The notes beneath the pieces are model-generated. The model worked only from the letters and a program-made list of their open reading frames with translations, did not search any database and was not told the DNA's origin. Shown here piece after piece: positions 18,692-28,460 of a DNA stretch of 45,904 nucleotides. Origin of the DNA: an uncultured Acholeplasmatales bacterium (GTDB lineage Bacteria > Bacillota_I > Bacilli_A > Acholeplasmatales > Anaeroplasmataceae); contig CAJOQR010000066.1 in NCBI GenBank assembly GCA_905236965.1, forward strand, positions 1-45,904, in the 5' to 3' direction. Numbering within the stretch: the stretch's first letter is position 1; each line of letters opens with the position of its first letter. The translations under genes were made by a program, and so were the position numbers.

Positions 18692-19645
18692 CTACATATT
18701 TTCCTTTAAAATACGTAAAATTCTATCATTTTTAATCAATTTTGCTAATTCTATTGGTGTATATCCAAAATTATCTTTTCTTTCAATATTTCTTACATTA
18801 CAATATTTTTTTACCATTTCAACATTTTCAATTACAATTGCATAATGTAAAGGATAATTAGCATAATATAAATAATTTTTATATTGTTCAGATTTTTCAT
18901 TTATATAATTTAATAAATCATATGTAGGAACTAAATTATATATTGATTCACCAAAACTTGATTTACAATCTAAAACTGCTCCAGATTTTAAAAGAGCTTG
19001 TATAACATCACGATTTTGAACAGAAACAGCATAAAATAAAGGTGTTTCACCAGTAAAATTTTTAGCATTAACAAATGCTTTGCGCTTAATTAAATAATCA
19101 ATTATTGAAACATCTCCAAATTTTGCAGCAATATGAAGAGGTGTATCTCCAATATAATTAGGTGTATTAACAATATTTTCATCAGTTTTAATTTGATTTA
19201 ATAAATTAAGATTTCTACTTCTTACTAAAGCCATAAATATAGTTTCTTCTTTATTATCTTGTTGATAAAGATCAAATTTCATTGTTTCTAAAAATAATGA
19301 AACCATATTTTCTCTTCCTAAAGCACAAGATTTATATAAAACTGATTGACCATCATTATTTTTAATTGATAAATCAGCACCTTTTTTTATTAATGTTTTT
19401 AAAAATCCTAAACGATTATTAATAACGCAATAATGTGCAGGAGTTTCACCATTATTATCTTTAATATTTATATCTATGAAATTTTCTAAAAGAATATTAA
19501 AAGCATCAACATTATTAAAAACAATAGCTGAATGAAGAAGACTCATTCCTCTTTCATTAGTTATATTAACATCACCTTTTTCTAAATATTCTTTTAAATT
19601 TTTAATATTATTAGAATATATACTATCAAATGCATCCATCATCAC
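18692..19645 (-). CDS. ankyrin-repeat protein
   Basis: Repeated NNGETPAHYCVINNR, GDTPLHIAAKFGDVSIIDYLIKRKAFVNAKN, GETPLFYAVSVQNRDVIQALLKSGA; no obvious signal peptide. Confidence 0.92.
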   Translation of the reverse strand: MMMDAFDSIYSNNIKNLKEYLEKGDVNITNERGMSLLHSAIVFNNVDAFNILLENFIDINIKDNNGETPAHYCVINNRLGFLKTLIKKGADLSIKNNDGQSVLYKSCALGRENMVSLFLETMKFDLYQQDNKEETIFMALVRSRNLNLLNQIKTDENIVNTPNYIGDTPLHIAAKFGDVSIIDYLIKRKAFVNAKNFTGETPLFYAVSVQNRDVIQALLKSGAVLDCKSSFGESIYNLVPTYDLLNYINEKSEQYKNYLYYANYPLHYAIVIENVEMVKKYCNVRNIERKDNFGYTPIELAKLIKNDRILRILKENM

Positions 19646-19673
19646 ATTATCTCCACATAAATTTGAAAAATTA

Positions 19674-19695
19674 GAGCCTAATTTGAATTAGGCTC
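19674..19695 (-). terminator. terminator after the HU gene region / before or after adjacent genes
   Basis: Perfect inverted repeat GAGCCTAATTtgAATTAGGCTC. Confidence 0.7.
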
Positions 19696-19726
19696 TCATT
19701 TATATTTTCTATTTTAATTAATCTAA

Positions 19727-20008
19727 TTACTTAACAGAATCTTTTAAGCCTTTACCAGCTTTAAATCCAGGTACTTTAGTAGCTGGAATAGAAATTTTTT
19801 CTCCTGTTGCAGGGTTTACGCCTTCTCTTGCAGCACGTTCTTTAACTTCAAATTGGCCAAAACCAGCAATAACAACTTTATCTCCTTCTTTTAAAGCTTC
19901 TGTAATTGTTTCAAATAAAGCATCAACAGCTTTTTGAGCTTCTTTTTTTGCTAATTCAGCCTTATCAGAAACTGCAGCAACTAAATCTAATTTGTTAATA
20001 GTATTCAT
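19727..20008 (-). CDS. hup: DNA-binding protein HU
   Basis: [72 protein letters not shown]. Confidence 0.97.
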   Translation of the reverse strand: MNTINKLDLVAAVSDKAELAKKEAQKAVDALFETITEALKEGDKVVIAGFGQFEVKERAAREGVNPATGEKISIPATKVPGFKAGKGLKDSVK

Positions 20009-20091
20009 TTTTTTCCTCCGAATTGAATTAATTTTATGACAATTTCATTTTATAATTTTTAAATGCTTAAATCAAGCATTTTTTCTAGATT

Positions 20092-20304
20092 TTAAGCCAT
20101 ATTTTCATATTTTTCTTGGTTTTGATGAAAACGTTTCTCTTCAGAACAGCATTTATCATCACAATCTATATTTTCATTTGTTATAGAAGAAAAATTTTTA
20201 CAAATTATTTCATTATTATAAATATCATCTGAAATAATTTTATTTAATAGTTTACAGCTTCTCCCAAATACATATTTACACATCAAACATTGTGAATATC
20301 CCAT
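20092..20304 (-). CDS. small Cys-rich protein (start likely MGYSQC)
   Basis: CLMCKYVFGRSCKLL...ICKNF...CDDKCC; possible metal-binding protein. Confidence 0.5.
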   Translation of the reverse strand: MGYSQCLMCKYVFGRSCKLLNKIISDDIYNNEIICKNFSSITNENIDCDDKCCSEEKRFHQNQEKYENMA

Positions 20305-20437
20305 TTTCCTCACTTCTTTTTTCAAGATTTATATTTCTAATTTTATTTTATAGTTTTAATACAATTTGATTTTATAATCTATCATTTTTTTAGTCAATAT
20401 AAATATTTAAAATAATTATTTATAAATATAAAAACAA

Positions 20438-20461
20438 AAATTGCACAAATAAGTGCAATTT
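20438..20461 (-). terminator. terminator of the jetABC-sepF-like operon
   Basis: AAATTGCACttatttGTGCAATTT followed by TTGTTTTT on minus strand. Confidence 0.75.
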
Positions 20462-20485
20462 TTTTTTAAATATTTTGCTTACATT

Positions 20486-20836
20486 TTATCTTGGAATTTG
20501 ATCTATAAATTCCTGTAAAGTACCATCAATAAAATCAGTCTTTCTTGCGAAAACAAAAATTGTTTCATTTAATGTTACAATTTTTCCATCAAGTGCATAA
20601 GCAACTCCTGATAAAAAAGCTAATGATTTATTTAATGCAGCATCTGTTTTAATTTTACCAAAGTCAACTATTAAAGGATGTCCATCTTTTAATTGATTTG
20701 CTAAAGATAATAATTTTGATTCTTCATCAATTAATTGTTCCATAACAATCCTTTCACTAGCAGGTAATGTTTGAGTTGATTTTGAAGCAAAATCTTCATA
20801 TTCTTTTAAATCATTTTTCTTTCCAAATAATGCCAT
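20486..20836 (-). CDS. SepF-like protein (cell-division SepF fold), 116 aa
   Basis: LANQLKDGHPLIVDFGKIKTDAALNKSLAFLSGVAYALDGKIVTLNETIFVFA resembles the SepF core; start codon overlaps the jetC stop (TAATG). Confidence 0.75.
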   Translation of the reverse strand: MALFGKKNDLKEYEDFASKSTQTLPASERIVMEQLIDEESKLLSLANQLKDGHPLIVDFGKIKTDAALNKSLAFLSGVAYALDGKIVTLNETIFVFARKTDFIDGTLQEFIDQIPR

Positions 20837-23800
20837 TATTTTTCACCATCCTTTGTAGTAAATGGTAATACATGAGCTTTTGTACCTTGACGAACCATGA
20901 TTAAAGTTGTTGCAGCATATTCTCTTAAAATATCCATTCTTTGAGGAGGACATGCAATAATTATTTGAAGTGGCATTGAATTTATGAAATTCATCATAGC
21001 TCTCATTCTGTTTCCATCCATTTTATCGAAAACCTCATCAAACATAACAAGACCAATTGGGTCTCCACCACCATAACCATTTTTTGTATAAACTCTTACA
21101 AATGATGCAATAATTGCAACATAGAATGGAACTTGTGTTTCACCACCTGATTTTTCTTTAAATACTTTAGAATATGTCATAGTTTCACCATTTCTATTAG
21201 TGATTCTAATATCATAATCCATATATGTACGATAATCAGTAAATTTATTAATAGCTCCATTTGAATTTAATTCATCAACAGAAAGCGATTCAAATAATTC
21301 TCTTATTTGCTCATCATATTTAGTTTGGAAATCATATGTAAATAATCCTTGCTGAATATCTACTAATTCTGATGTAACCATTTCATAGAATTGAGCATAT
21401 TCAGAAGATCTAGGGAAAATAAATTCATATCTATCATTACCAAATGTAATTGAAGATAAGGTTTCATTTATTTTTCCAATTTCTTGTTCAGCTGTTTGAA
21501 TGTTATTTCTTAATTTAGCTATGAAATCTTCTTTAAATACAACTTCTGCAGCTTCTCTTGCAGATCTTACCTTTTGTTCATAAGATATCAATTCACTCTT
21601 TTCAAGTTTGTTTAATTCTTTTAAGAATTTTTCAACCTCACTCATTCCTGCAGCTAAATTTGAATTATATTTATTAACATAATTAAATTGTTTATTTTGT
21701 AATGATTCAACTAATGTTTTATAAGAACCATCAAATGCTTTATATTTCTCTTGATAATCAGCTAAAGCAGTATTGAAATTTGATTCTCTTAATATTCTAT
21801 CATATTCATCTTTGGCTTGTTGTTCAACAACTACAGAGCCATGAGCCAATTCCTTTAATGCTTTTGATAAATTATCTAATTGAGCATTTTTCATTAAAAC
21901 TTCATCATTTAAAGATTGAATACGCATTGAAAATCCACCAATTTCCATTGAATAATCCATCTTTTTCTTATCAATAGATGCAATTTCTTCTTGAACATTA
22001 TCATAATCACTTTGTAATTCTGAAGGAGTAAGATTCTTTTGACGTAATGCCATAGCATTTAAATCTTTTAATGTTCCTTTTTCTTTTTGTAATGCTAAAG
22101 CCTTATCTAAATCATCTATTAAAGGTCTAACATCAATTCGCTCAATTAATCCTAATTCACGCTCTAAATTTGAAATTCTTTCATCAACTTCAACAAATGC
22201 TTCTTTTGCTTCAGCTGCTTTTTTATTCCAAATCTCTTTAGCTTGATTTGCAGCATTTTTACCCATAAATGGCTTTTGAATATTAGGATTTAAGCTAGAT
22301 AAAGTAAATCCTCTATAAATCAATAAATCTTTTGTAATAGATGTTGAATAATTTTCCATATCCTTAACATCATCACACATTATTACATTTCCACATGAAT
22401 AATTAATAAAGCATCTTGCATCTTCATTTTCACATTCAATAATTGATGCTAAAGAATTATCATCATATCTTTTGAATTGACTTATACGTTTAGTATTAAC
22501 TAAACCTATTCCCCAAAGACCAGAATATCTATTTTTTATTCTTGCATATATTGATGCTGCTTGATCATAATATCTAGGCTCAACAATTAAATTAAATCTT
22601 CTATTTCCTAAAAAGATTTCAATTGCATCAACCCATTCAGGATCTTTTATTTCACATAATTCAGCTAAAATATGAACATTTATATCATAATTATATATTC
22701 TTTTTAAGCCGTCAGCAATTTCACTTTGTAATTGTACCAATGCTTGAGGAAAATTAATTCTATTATCATTTAAGGTTCTTAATTGTTTAGAAATTTCTTG
22801 AATTTCTTCAACATGACGTCTCTTATCAACATTTAAGCTTCCTAATTCTTGGTTTTCTTTATTTTTTAATTGTTGAAGTCTTGATTGAAAATCAATCAAT
22901 CTTGTTTTTGCTTCTTCAACATTATTAGGATTTATTGATGTTAAATTTATATTATATGCATCCTTATAAATTTTTTCATCACTTGTTTTTCTAATTTCAG
23001 AAATAACATCTTTAAATGCTGCAGCACGCTTTAAGAAATTATTTTGGTTAGCTTCTAAAGAAGTAATATTAGCTTGAGCCTTTAATATTTCATTATTAAT
23101 ATGCTCTTCAGCTTTAAATTGGTCATTATTTGATAATATATCATATAATTCTCTTGAACGTTCCTTTAAAGCTAATAATTCACCATCTAAATCAGCAAGC
23201 TCTTGTTGCTTAGATGCTCTCATTGCTTCTTCTTTTTCAATTCTAGATTTAGCTTGATTAATTTCTCTTCTTAATTCTTCTACATCAAATAAATGCATTA
23301 AATATTCTATATAATCTTTATTATCTAGAATTTCTTTTATTTCTTTATAAGTGCTTTCAATATCCTTTAAATCAACAATTTTAGATTGAATAACCTTTAA
23401 AGTATTTTCTAATTCCTTATAAGATCTAATAGAATCTTTTATTGCAGTAACATCTATTTCTTTTTCTTCTAATATATTTTGATAAATAAAATCTTTAACA
23501 TCAGCAATTGGCTTAAAAGCTAATGCCTTAGGAATTAATCTATAAAAATCCTCATTGATTGAACCAAATGCATTTCTAAAGCCTTTCTTAGCTTCTTTTT
23601 TAGTTAAATAATATTCAAATAAATTATTATGCTTTCTAAATTCAACAGTACCATAAATCTTTTTGTTTTCATCGAAAAACATATCATCTGATATTTTATC
23701 AAAGCTTCTATAAAAAATAGTTTTTACAGGTGTTAAATCACCAAAAGCATCAATGACAGTACCAACAGTAAAATATGTTTCTGTTTTTTCATCAAAAAAT

Positions 23801-24081
23801 TCTAATGCAACATGTCCAGAAACATCACCATTTCTTAAATATTCCCTATCATCCATACCTAATTTACATTTAACATAACCCTTTAAGTCACGTTTACCTT
23901 TTTCATTTGCAGCTAAATTAAATGCAGTATCGCCAGCAGTAAGTACAAATGTTATAGCATCCATAATTGTAGACTTACCTGAAGCATTAGGACCTGTAAG
24001 TAATGTATTGTCTTTTATTTCTACTGTTTCATTTGAAAGATAATGCCAATTTATTAATCTTATTTTAACAAGCTTTTTCAT
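20836..24081 (-). CDS. jetC: SMC-like ATPase, JetC/MksB (SbcC/MukB-like Walker B) family
   Basis: Walker A GPNASGKSTIMDAITFVLTAG, long coiled coil, signature KSGGETQVPFYVAIIASF, Walker B IGLVMFDEVFDKMDG. Confidence 0.88.
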   Translation of the reverse strand: MKKLVKIRLINWHYLSNETVEIKDNTLLTGPNASGKSTIMDAITFVLTAGDTAFNLAANEKGKRDLKGYVKCKLGMDDREYLRNGDVSGHVALEFFDEKTETYFTVGTVIDAFGDLTPVKTIFYRSFDKISDDMFFDENKKIYGTVEFRKHNNLFEYYLTKKEAKKGFRNAFGSINEDFYRLIPKALAFKPIADVKDFIYQNILEEKEIDVTAIKDSIRSYKELENTLKVIQSKIVDLKDIESTYKEIKEILDNKDYIEYLMHLFDVEELRREINQAKSRIEKEEAMRASKQQELADLDGELLALKERSRELYDILSNNDQFKAEEHINNEILKAQANITSLEANQNNFLKRAAAFKDVISEIRKTSDEKIYKDAYNINLTSINPNNVEEAKTRLIDFQSRLQQLKNKENQELGSLNVDKRRHVEEIQEISKQLRTLNDNRINFPQALVQLQSEIADGLKRIYNYDINVHILAELCEIKDPEWVDAIEIFLGNRRFNLIVEPRYYDQAASIYARIKNRYSGLWGIGLVNTKRISQFKRYDDNSLASIIECENEDARCFINYSCGNVIMCDDVKDMENYSTSITKDLLIYRGFTLSSLNPNIQKPFMGKNAANQAKEIWNKKAAEAKEAFVEVDERISNLERELGLIERIDVRPLIDDLDKALALQKEKGTLKDLNAMALRQKNLTPSELQSDYDNVQEEIASIDKKKMDYSMEIGGFSMRIQSLNDEVLMKNAQLDNLSKALKELAHGSVVVEQQAKDEYDRILRESNFNTALADYQEKYKAFDGSYKTLVESLQNKQFNYVNKYNSNLAAGMSEVEKFLKELNKLEKSELISYEQKVRSAREAAEVVFKEDFIAKLRNNIQTAEQEIGKINETLSSITFGNDRYEFIFPRSSEYAQFYEMVTSELVDIQQGLFTYDFQTKYDEQIRELFESLSVDELNSNGAINKFTDYRTYMDYDIRITNRNGETMTYSKVFKEKSGGETQVPFYVAIIASFVRVYTKNGYGGGDPIGLVMFDEVFDKMDGNRMRAMMNFINSMPLQIIIACPPQRMDILREYAATTLIMVRQGTKAHVLPFTTKDGEK

Positions 24082-24083
24082 TA

Positions 24084-24671
24084 TTACTTATCCTCCTCTT
24101 CCCGGGCAATTATTTTATTTATTGTATTATATACTTCTGTAATATCTTCAGATTTAATTGCCATTAATATTGTAGGAAGGATAACTATTTTACATGAAGC
24201 TGTTGTTAAATCTCCTGTAACTTCAATTAAATTATATCTTCTAAATAATCTTAAAGATGATAATAAATCTGTTTTATTCAATTTTTTCTTTATTTCTAAA
24301 TAATCATATTTTTCATGTATATCACTAACTTCACAAACAACATTATCATTTAATGAAGCTTCCTTCATTTTTTCATGATATAAAAGTCTTAATATTAATA
24401 AAACTAAAGTTTCATCTCTTTTTAATTTTAAAGTATTTGAAGCAGTTGCTCCTTGAAGCATTACAGACCCTGATTGAATATCAAGCTCTATTTCATAACC
24501 TAAAATTTGAAAGAATTCATCAAAAAGTTCTTTATAACTCATTAAGAAATAATAACTTTCTTTATTATCTTTTTTATCACGAGATAAGAATGTTGAAGCT
24601 AAAAGCTTATTTGCAGCATCTTTGAATTGATTTTGTTGTGTTATAGTCATCTTTTCTAATGCATCTAACAT
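24084..24671 (-). CDS. jetB: JetB/MksE-like protein (DUF4194 type)
   Basis: 195 aa winged-helix-like protein between jetA and jetC; LLSSLRLFRRYNLIEVTGDLT. Confidence 0.8.
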   Translation of the reverse strand: MLDALEKMTITQQNQFKDAANKLLASTFLSRDKKDNKESYYFLMSYKELFDEFFQILGYEIELDIQSGSVMLQGATASNTLKLKRDETLVLLILRLLYHEKMKEASLNDNVVCEVSDIHEKYDYLEIKKKLNKTDLLSSLRLFRRYNLIEVTGDLTTASCKIVILPTILMAIKSEDITEVYNTINKIIAREEEDK

Positions 24672-24672
24672 C

Positions 24673-26082
24673 TTATTTTTCTCCTTTTGTAATTATAAAA
24701 TCTTTAAATATATATTTTTGATGATCAACTATATCATCTAATATTTCTACTTTATAGCCTCTATCTACGGCTAATATAACACTATAAACAACATTTAAAA
24801 TTAAATCATCTGCTGAATCATATTCAACAATTGAAGATGCTTTCATTGAACCATCCTTAATATATGCATTCATAAATGATTCAATATATTCTTCATTATA
24901 TGATGTTTTAAATTGTTCTAAGAATTCAGGAGTCATTTCAAAATCTAATCCAGCATCATCTAATACTTGATTATAATTTCTTTGATATCCTCCTCTTGGT
25001 GTATATAAAGAATCCATTGATAAAACCTTTTGATTCCTAAAATCATATAATCCTTCAACAATCCTTAAAGCTTTATCTGTTTTATTTTTCTTGTTTTGAT
25101 CTTTAACAAATTTTAATATTGTATTTAATTTTCCAGTAACATTATCTTCTTCACTTAATAAGAATTTAACTTTACCGATTGTTGAATTTATATAATTTCT
25201 ATTCTTATTATCAATTTCATATACAAATTCTTCTATTGCATTAAATGCATCTATTACTTCATCAATATTTTTTGTTGCTTTTCTTATAGCCTCATCATAT
25301 GTTTTAGATACAGCTAGATAATTATTCGCAATTGATTTAACAGCAGCTTCATCATCTTCTATTTCTTTTAATCTAGTTATAATTGCTAATCTATATCTAT
25401 CAACATTATCTGAAACCTTTAATTTAACATAGCTAGAATCATAAATATCTACTTTATACATCATTAAACGATCCATTAAATCTTTAATTTCAGTATTTTC
25501 AACAACGGATTGAATATATTCTTTCATTCTAGCATCTAATCTTCTTATTGCTCTTATTAATTGCTTTGTTGTTGAATAAACAAGAGAAAATGTTAAAGCG
25601 TAATCTACATTTTCTTTTTGGCTTAATAATGAATAAATATTATAAATATAACCTTGATATTCATTTGGATTTATGAAATCCTCAGGATATTCATCAGCAT
25701 ATTCAAGTTGTGGATATGCTCTAAGCAATGCTTCACAAATAGTTATAGCTGAATCAGAAAAATTTAAAACCTCTTCATAATCATTTGTAACATCAATATA
25801 TATCCAACCACATTCTTCCATTCTTCTTAAAACGTAGTTTGCTAAATCTTTTTTAGTTTTTGGATCAGCTTCCTCATCCTCTTCATCTTCATTAGTATAT
25901 AAATAAGAATTCATGTCATAAAAATATATTAAATGGTCAACGACGATTCTTTTATCAATTCCTAAAATAGAACCAGTTTCATATACTTGAAATGTTTGTA
26001 AAATAGATGATAAATATAATCTTCTATTCTTGCTTGATAATAAAGAGAAAAAGTTATCTGGCACCATATCAAAGAAATCCAT
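24673..26082 (-). CDS. jetA: JetA/MksF-like kleisin protein (DUF5716 type), start refined to MDFFDM
   Basis: FFDMVPDNFFSLLSSKNRRLYLSSILQTF N-terminus; GGGAGG SD before the ATG at 26082; first gene of the jetABC order. Confidence 0.8.
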   Translation of the reverse strand: MDFFDMVPDNFFSLLSSKNRRLYLSSILQTFQVYETGSILGIDKRIVVDHLIYFYDMNSYLYTNEDEEDEEADPKTKKDLANYVLRRMEECGWIYIDVTNDYEEVLNFSDSAITICEALLRAYPQLEYADEYPEDFINPNEYQGYIYNIYSLLSQKENVDYALTFSLVYSTTKQLIRAIRRLDARMKEYIQSVVENTEIKDLMDRLMMYKVDIYDSSYVKLKVSDNVDRYRLAIITRLKEIEDDEAAVKSIANNYLAVSKTYDEAIRKATKNIDEVIDAFNAIEEFVYEIDNKNRNYINSTIGKVKFLLSEEDNVTGKLNTILKFVKDQNKKNKTDKALRIVEGLYDFRNQKVLSMDSLYTPRGGYQRNYNQVLDDAGLDFEMTPEFLEQFKTSYNEEYIESFMNAYIKDGSMKASSIVEYDSADDLILNVVYSVILAVDRGYKVEILDDIVDHQKYIFKDFIITKGEK

Positions 26083-26121
26083 TTTTGGGCCTCCCAACCT
26101 TTGTAAAAAAACTCTATTTTT

Positions 26122-26150
26122 ATTTTATCAAATAAAAATTTAAAATACAA
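26122..26150 (-). promoter_or_regulatory. promoter for jetA operon: TTGTAT-N17-TAAAAT
   Basis: -35 at 26145-26150, -10 at 26122-26127. Confidence 0.55.
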
Positions 26151-26176
26151 TGAAAAAGCCAATAAATAAAATAAAA

Positions 26177-26201
26177 AAAGAGAATATTTTATATTCTCTT
26201 T
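26177..26201 (-). terminator. terminator separating the 161 aa membrane protein gene from the jet operon
   Basis: AAAGAGAATATaaaATATTCTCTTT with T-rich flank. Confidence 0.75.
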
Positions 26202-26209
26202 GCTAATTA

Positions 26210-26695
26210 TTATTTACTTATTTTAAACAATGAATTAAATTGCTTTTTAAATAAACTAAATATTGCAATAATTAAAGAAATTGATGCACAAACATAAGGA
26301 CCAGCTAAAATCATCATATAACCATCTCCATTAGCTTCAATTACTTCAATTAAATATTTAGCAACCTCTGTTTTATTTACGCTAATTGGTAAAATCATAA
26401 TTAGAATAGATGTTATGCAAAATAAAGAAGCTAAAATATATTTATCATATTTAAAATCAATTAAAGATAAAATTGCTCCAGCAATTAATAAAACAAAAGC
26501 TATAACTCCAACAGGATTTACATTAAAAAATTCTACTGTTGTATTTTTATAATTTGCTCCAAACATTAATTGATATGTTGTATAAGTAACCAAATCATCA
26601 TACATACCACCATTTAATGATAATAATACTAAAATTAAAATAACTAAAACAATAATAATTGTTGGAAATAAAAATCTTTTTAAAATCCTTTTCAT
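26210..26695 (-). CDS. membrane protein, unknown function
   Basis: 161 aa, about 4 hydrophobic segments. Confidence 0.65.
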   Translation of the reverse strand: MKRILKRFLFPTIIIVLVILILVLLSLNGGMYDDLVTYTTYQLMFGANYKNTTVEFFNVNPVGVIAFVLLIAGAILSLIDFKYDKYILASLFCITSILIMILPISVNKTEVAKYLIEVIEANGDGYMMILAGPYVCASISLIIAIFSLFKKQFNSLFKISK

Positions 26696-26765
26696 CTTAA
26701 AAAAGCCTCCAAAATCAAAACTATATATATTTTAACAAAATATATAATTTAGTTCAACTAAAAAA

Positions 26766-27875
26766 TTATACATTGAATTTAAATAGCATTATATCACCAT
26801 CTTGAGTAATATAATCTTTACCTTCTTGACGAACAAGACCTGCTTCTTTTGCTTTTAATGCTGAACCACATTTAATTAAATCATCATATGCAACTGTTTC
26901 AGCTTTAATAAATCCTTTTTGGAAATCAGTATGAATTATACCAGCACATTCAGGGGCTAGCATACCTTTTTTAAATGTCCACGCTCTACATTCATCTGGT
27001 CCAGTTGTAAAAAAGGTTGCTAAGCCTAAAAGATCATATGTTTCTCTTATTAATCTATTAAGGCCTGGTTCTTTTACTCCGTAATCTGATAAAAACATTT
27101 GCTTTTCATCATCATCTAAAATAGCTAATTCAGATTCAATTTGCGCTGAAATTGCAATTGCTTTTGAACCAGTTTTTTTAGCATATGCTTTTAATTTTTG
27201 ATATTCCGGATCCAAATCAGGTGTTGCAATATATTCTTCTGCAATATTTCCAACATACATAAATGGCTTTGCAGTTAAAAAACAATATGTATTAACAAAT
27301 TTTAATTCTGCTTCACTAAATTCTAATGTTCTTACTGGCAATTCATTTAAAAGCTGATATTCTATTTTCTTTAATAATGCATATTCAATAGGAGCATCAT
27401 CTATTTTAGATTGAGCTTTTTTTTCTATTTTAGGAATTCTTTTTTGAACCTGCTCTAAATCAGATAATATTAATTCTAAATTAATAATTTCTGCATCTCT
27501 AACAGGATCAATTCCCCCTTCAACATGTGCTACATTTGAATCATTAAAGCATCTTACGACCTCTAATATTGCATCACAATTTCTAATATTTCCTAAAAAT
27601 TGATTACCTAATCCTTCACCTTTAGAAGCCCCTTTTACTAATCCTGCAATATCTGTAAATTCACATACTGCTGGAGTAGTTTTTTTAGGATTATACATAT
27701 TAGATAATATAGTTAATCTTTCATCAGGTACACAAACCATACCTACATTAGGTTCAATAGTCGCAAAAGGATAATTTGCTGCTAATGCACCAGCCTTTGT
27801 TATTGCATTAAATAACGTTGATTTACCGACATTAGGTAAACCAACAATACCTGCTGTTAAAGCCATTTTTTTCAC
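26766..27875 (-). CDS. ychF: redox-regulated ATPase YchF (Obg-like)
   Basis: AGIVGLPNVGKSTLFNAITKAGALAANYPFATIEPNVG, TFFTTGPDECRAWTFKKGM. Confidence 0.97.
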   Translation of the reverse strand: MKKMALTAGIVGLPNVGKSTLFNAITKAGALAANYPFATIEPNVGMVCVPDERLTILSNMYNPKKTTPAVCEFTDIAGLVKGASKGEGLGNQFLGNIRNCDAILEVVRCFNDSNVAHVEGGIDPVRDAEIINLELILSDLEQVQKRIPKIEKKAQSKIDDAPIEYALLKKIEYQLLNELPVRTLEFSEAELKFVNTYCFLTAKPFMYVGNIAEEYIATPDLDPEYQKLKAYAKKTGSKAIAISAQIESELAILDDDEKQMFLSDYGVKEPGLNRLIRETYDLLGLATFFTTGPDECRAWTFKKGMLAPECAGIIHTDFQKGFIKAETVAYDDLIKCGSALKAKEAGLVRQEGKDYITQDGDIMLFKFNV

Positions 27876-27883
27876 TCCTTAAA

Positions 27884-28414
27884 TTACTTTAAATATAAAT
27901 TATTATATGCGTCAATTGATGCTTGAATTGTTTTTTTAGCCTCTACTGCATTACAAACCTCTGTAACAACTGTTTGCTTATCCTCTAATTCTTTATAAAC
28001 TGTAAAGAAATGCTTTATTTCATCAAACAAATGCTCTGGAAGCTCACTAATATCATTATAACAATTCATTGATGGATCATTTATACATACTGCAATGATT
28101 TTTTCATCTTTTGCATCATTATCAATCATTTTTATAACACCGATAGGCTTACATCTAACCAACACTAAAGGATCAAAAACTTCATTGCATAAAACTAAAA
28201 CATCAAGTGGATCTTTATCATCTGCATAAGTTCTAGGGATAAAACCATAATTTGCTGGATATATTGTTGATGTATATAAAACTCTATCTAAAATTATTAA
28301 ACCCGTTTCTTTATCAAGTTCATATTTTTTCTTACTACCTTTAGATATTTCTATGCAAGCAATAAATTCATCAGGTCTAATTCTATCATTATCAATATCA
28401 TGCCAAATATTCAT
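27884..28414 (-). CDS. ppa: inorganic pyrophosphatase (family I)
   Basis: EISKGSKKKYELDKETGLIILDRVLYTSTIYPANYGFIPRTYADDKDPLDVLVL. Confidence 0.96.
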   Translation of the reverse strand: MNIWHDIDNDRIRPDEFIACIEISKGSKKKYELDKETGLIILDRVLYTSTIYPANYGFIPRTYADDKDPLDVLVLCNEVFDPLVLVRCKPIGVIKMIDNDAKDEKIIAVCINDPSMNCYNDISELPEHLFDEIKHFFTVYKELEDKQTVVTEVCNAVEAKKTIQASIDAYNNLYLK

Positions 28415-28440
28415 ATTTACCTCCTTTTTAAACGAACTAA

Positions 28441-28460
28441 AAAGGTAGAAATCTACCTTT
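28441..28460 (-). terminator. terminator of phosphoglucomutase gene
   Basis: AAAGGTAGatttCTACCTTT hairpin with flanking A/T runs. Confidence 0.7.

Noticed and set aside
21780-24625. + strand ORFs 21780..21977 and 24353..24625
   Set aside because: Antisense to jetC/jetB coding sequence; composition is a by-product of AT-rich reverse frames.
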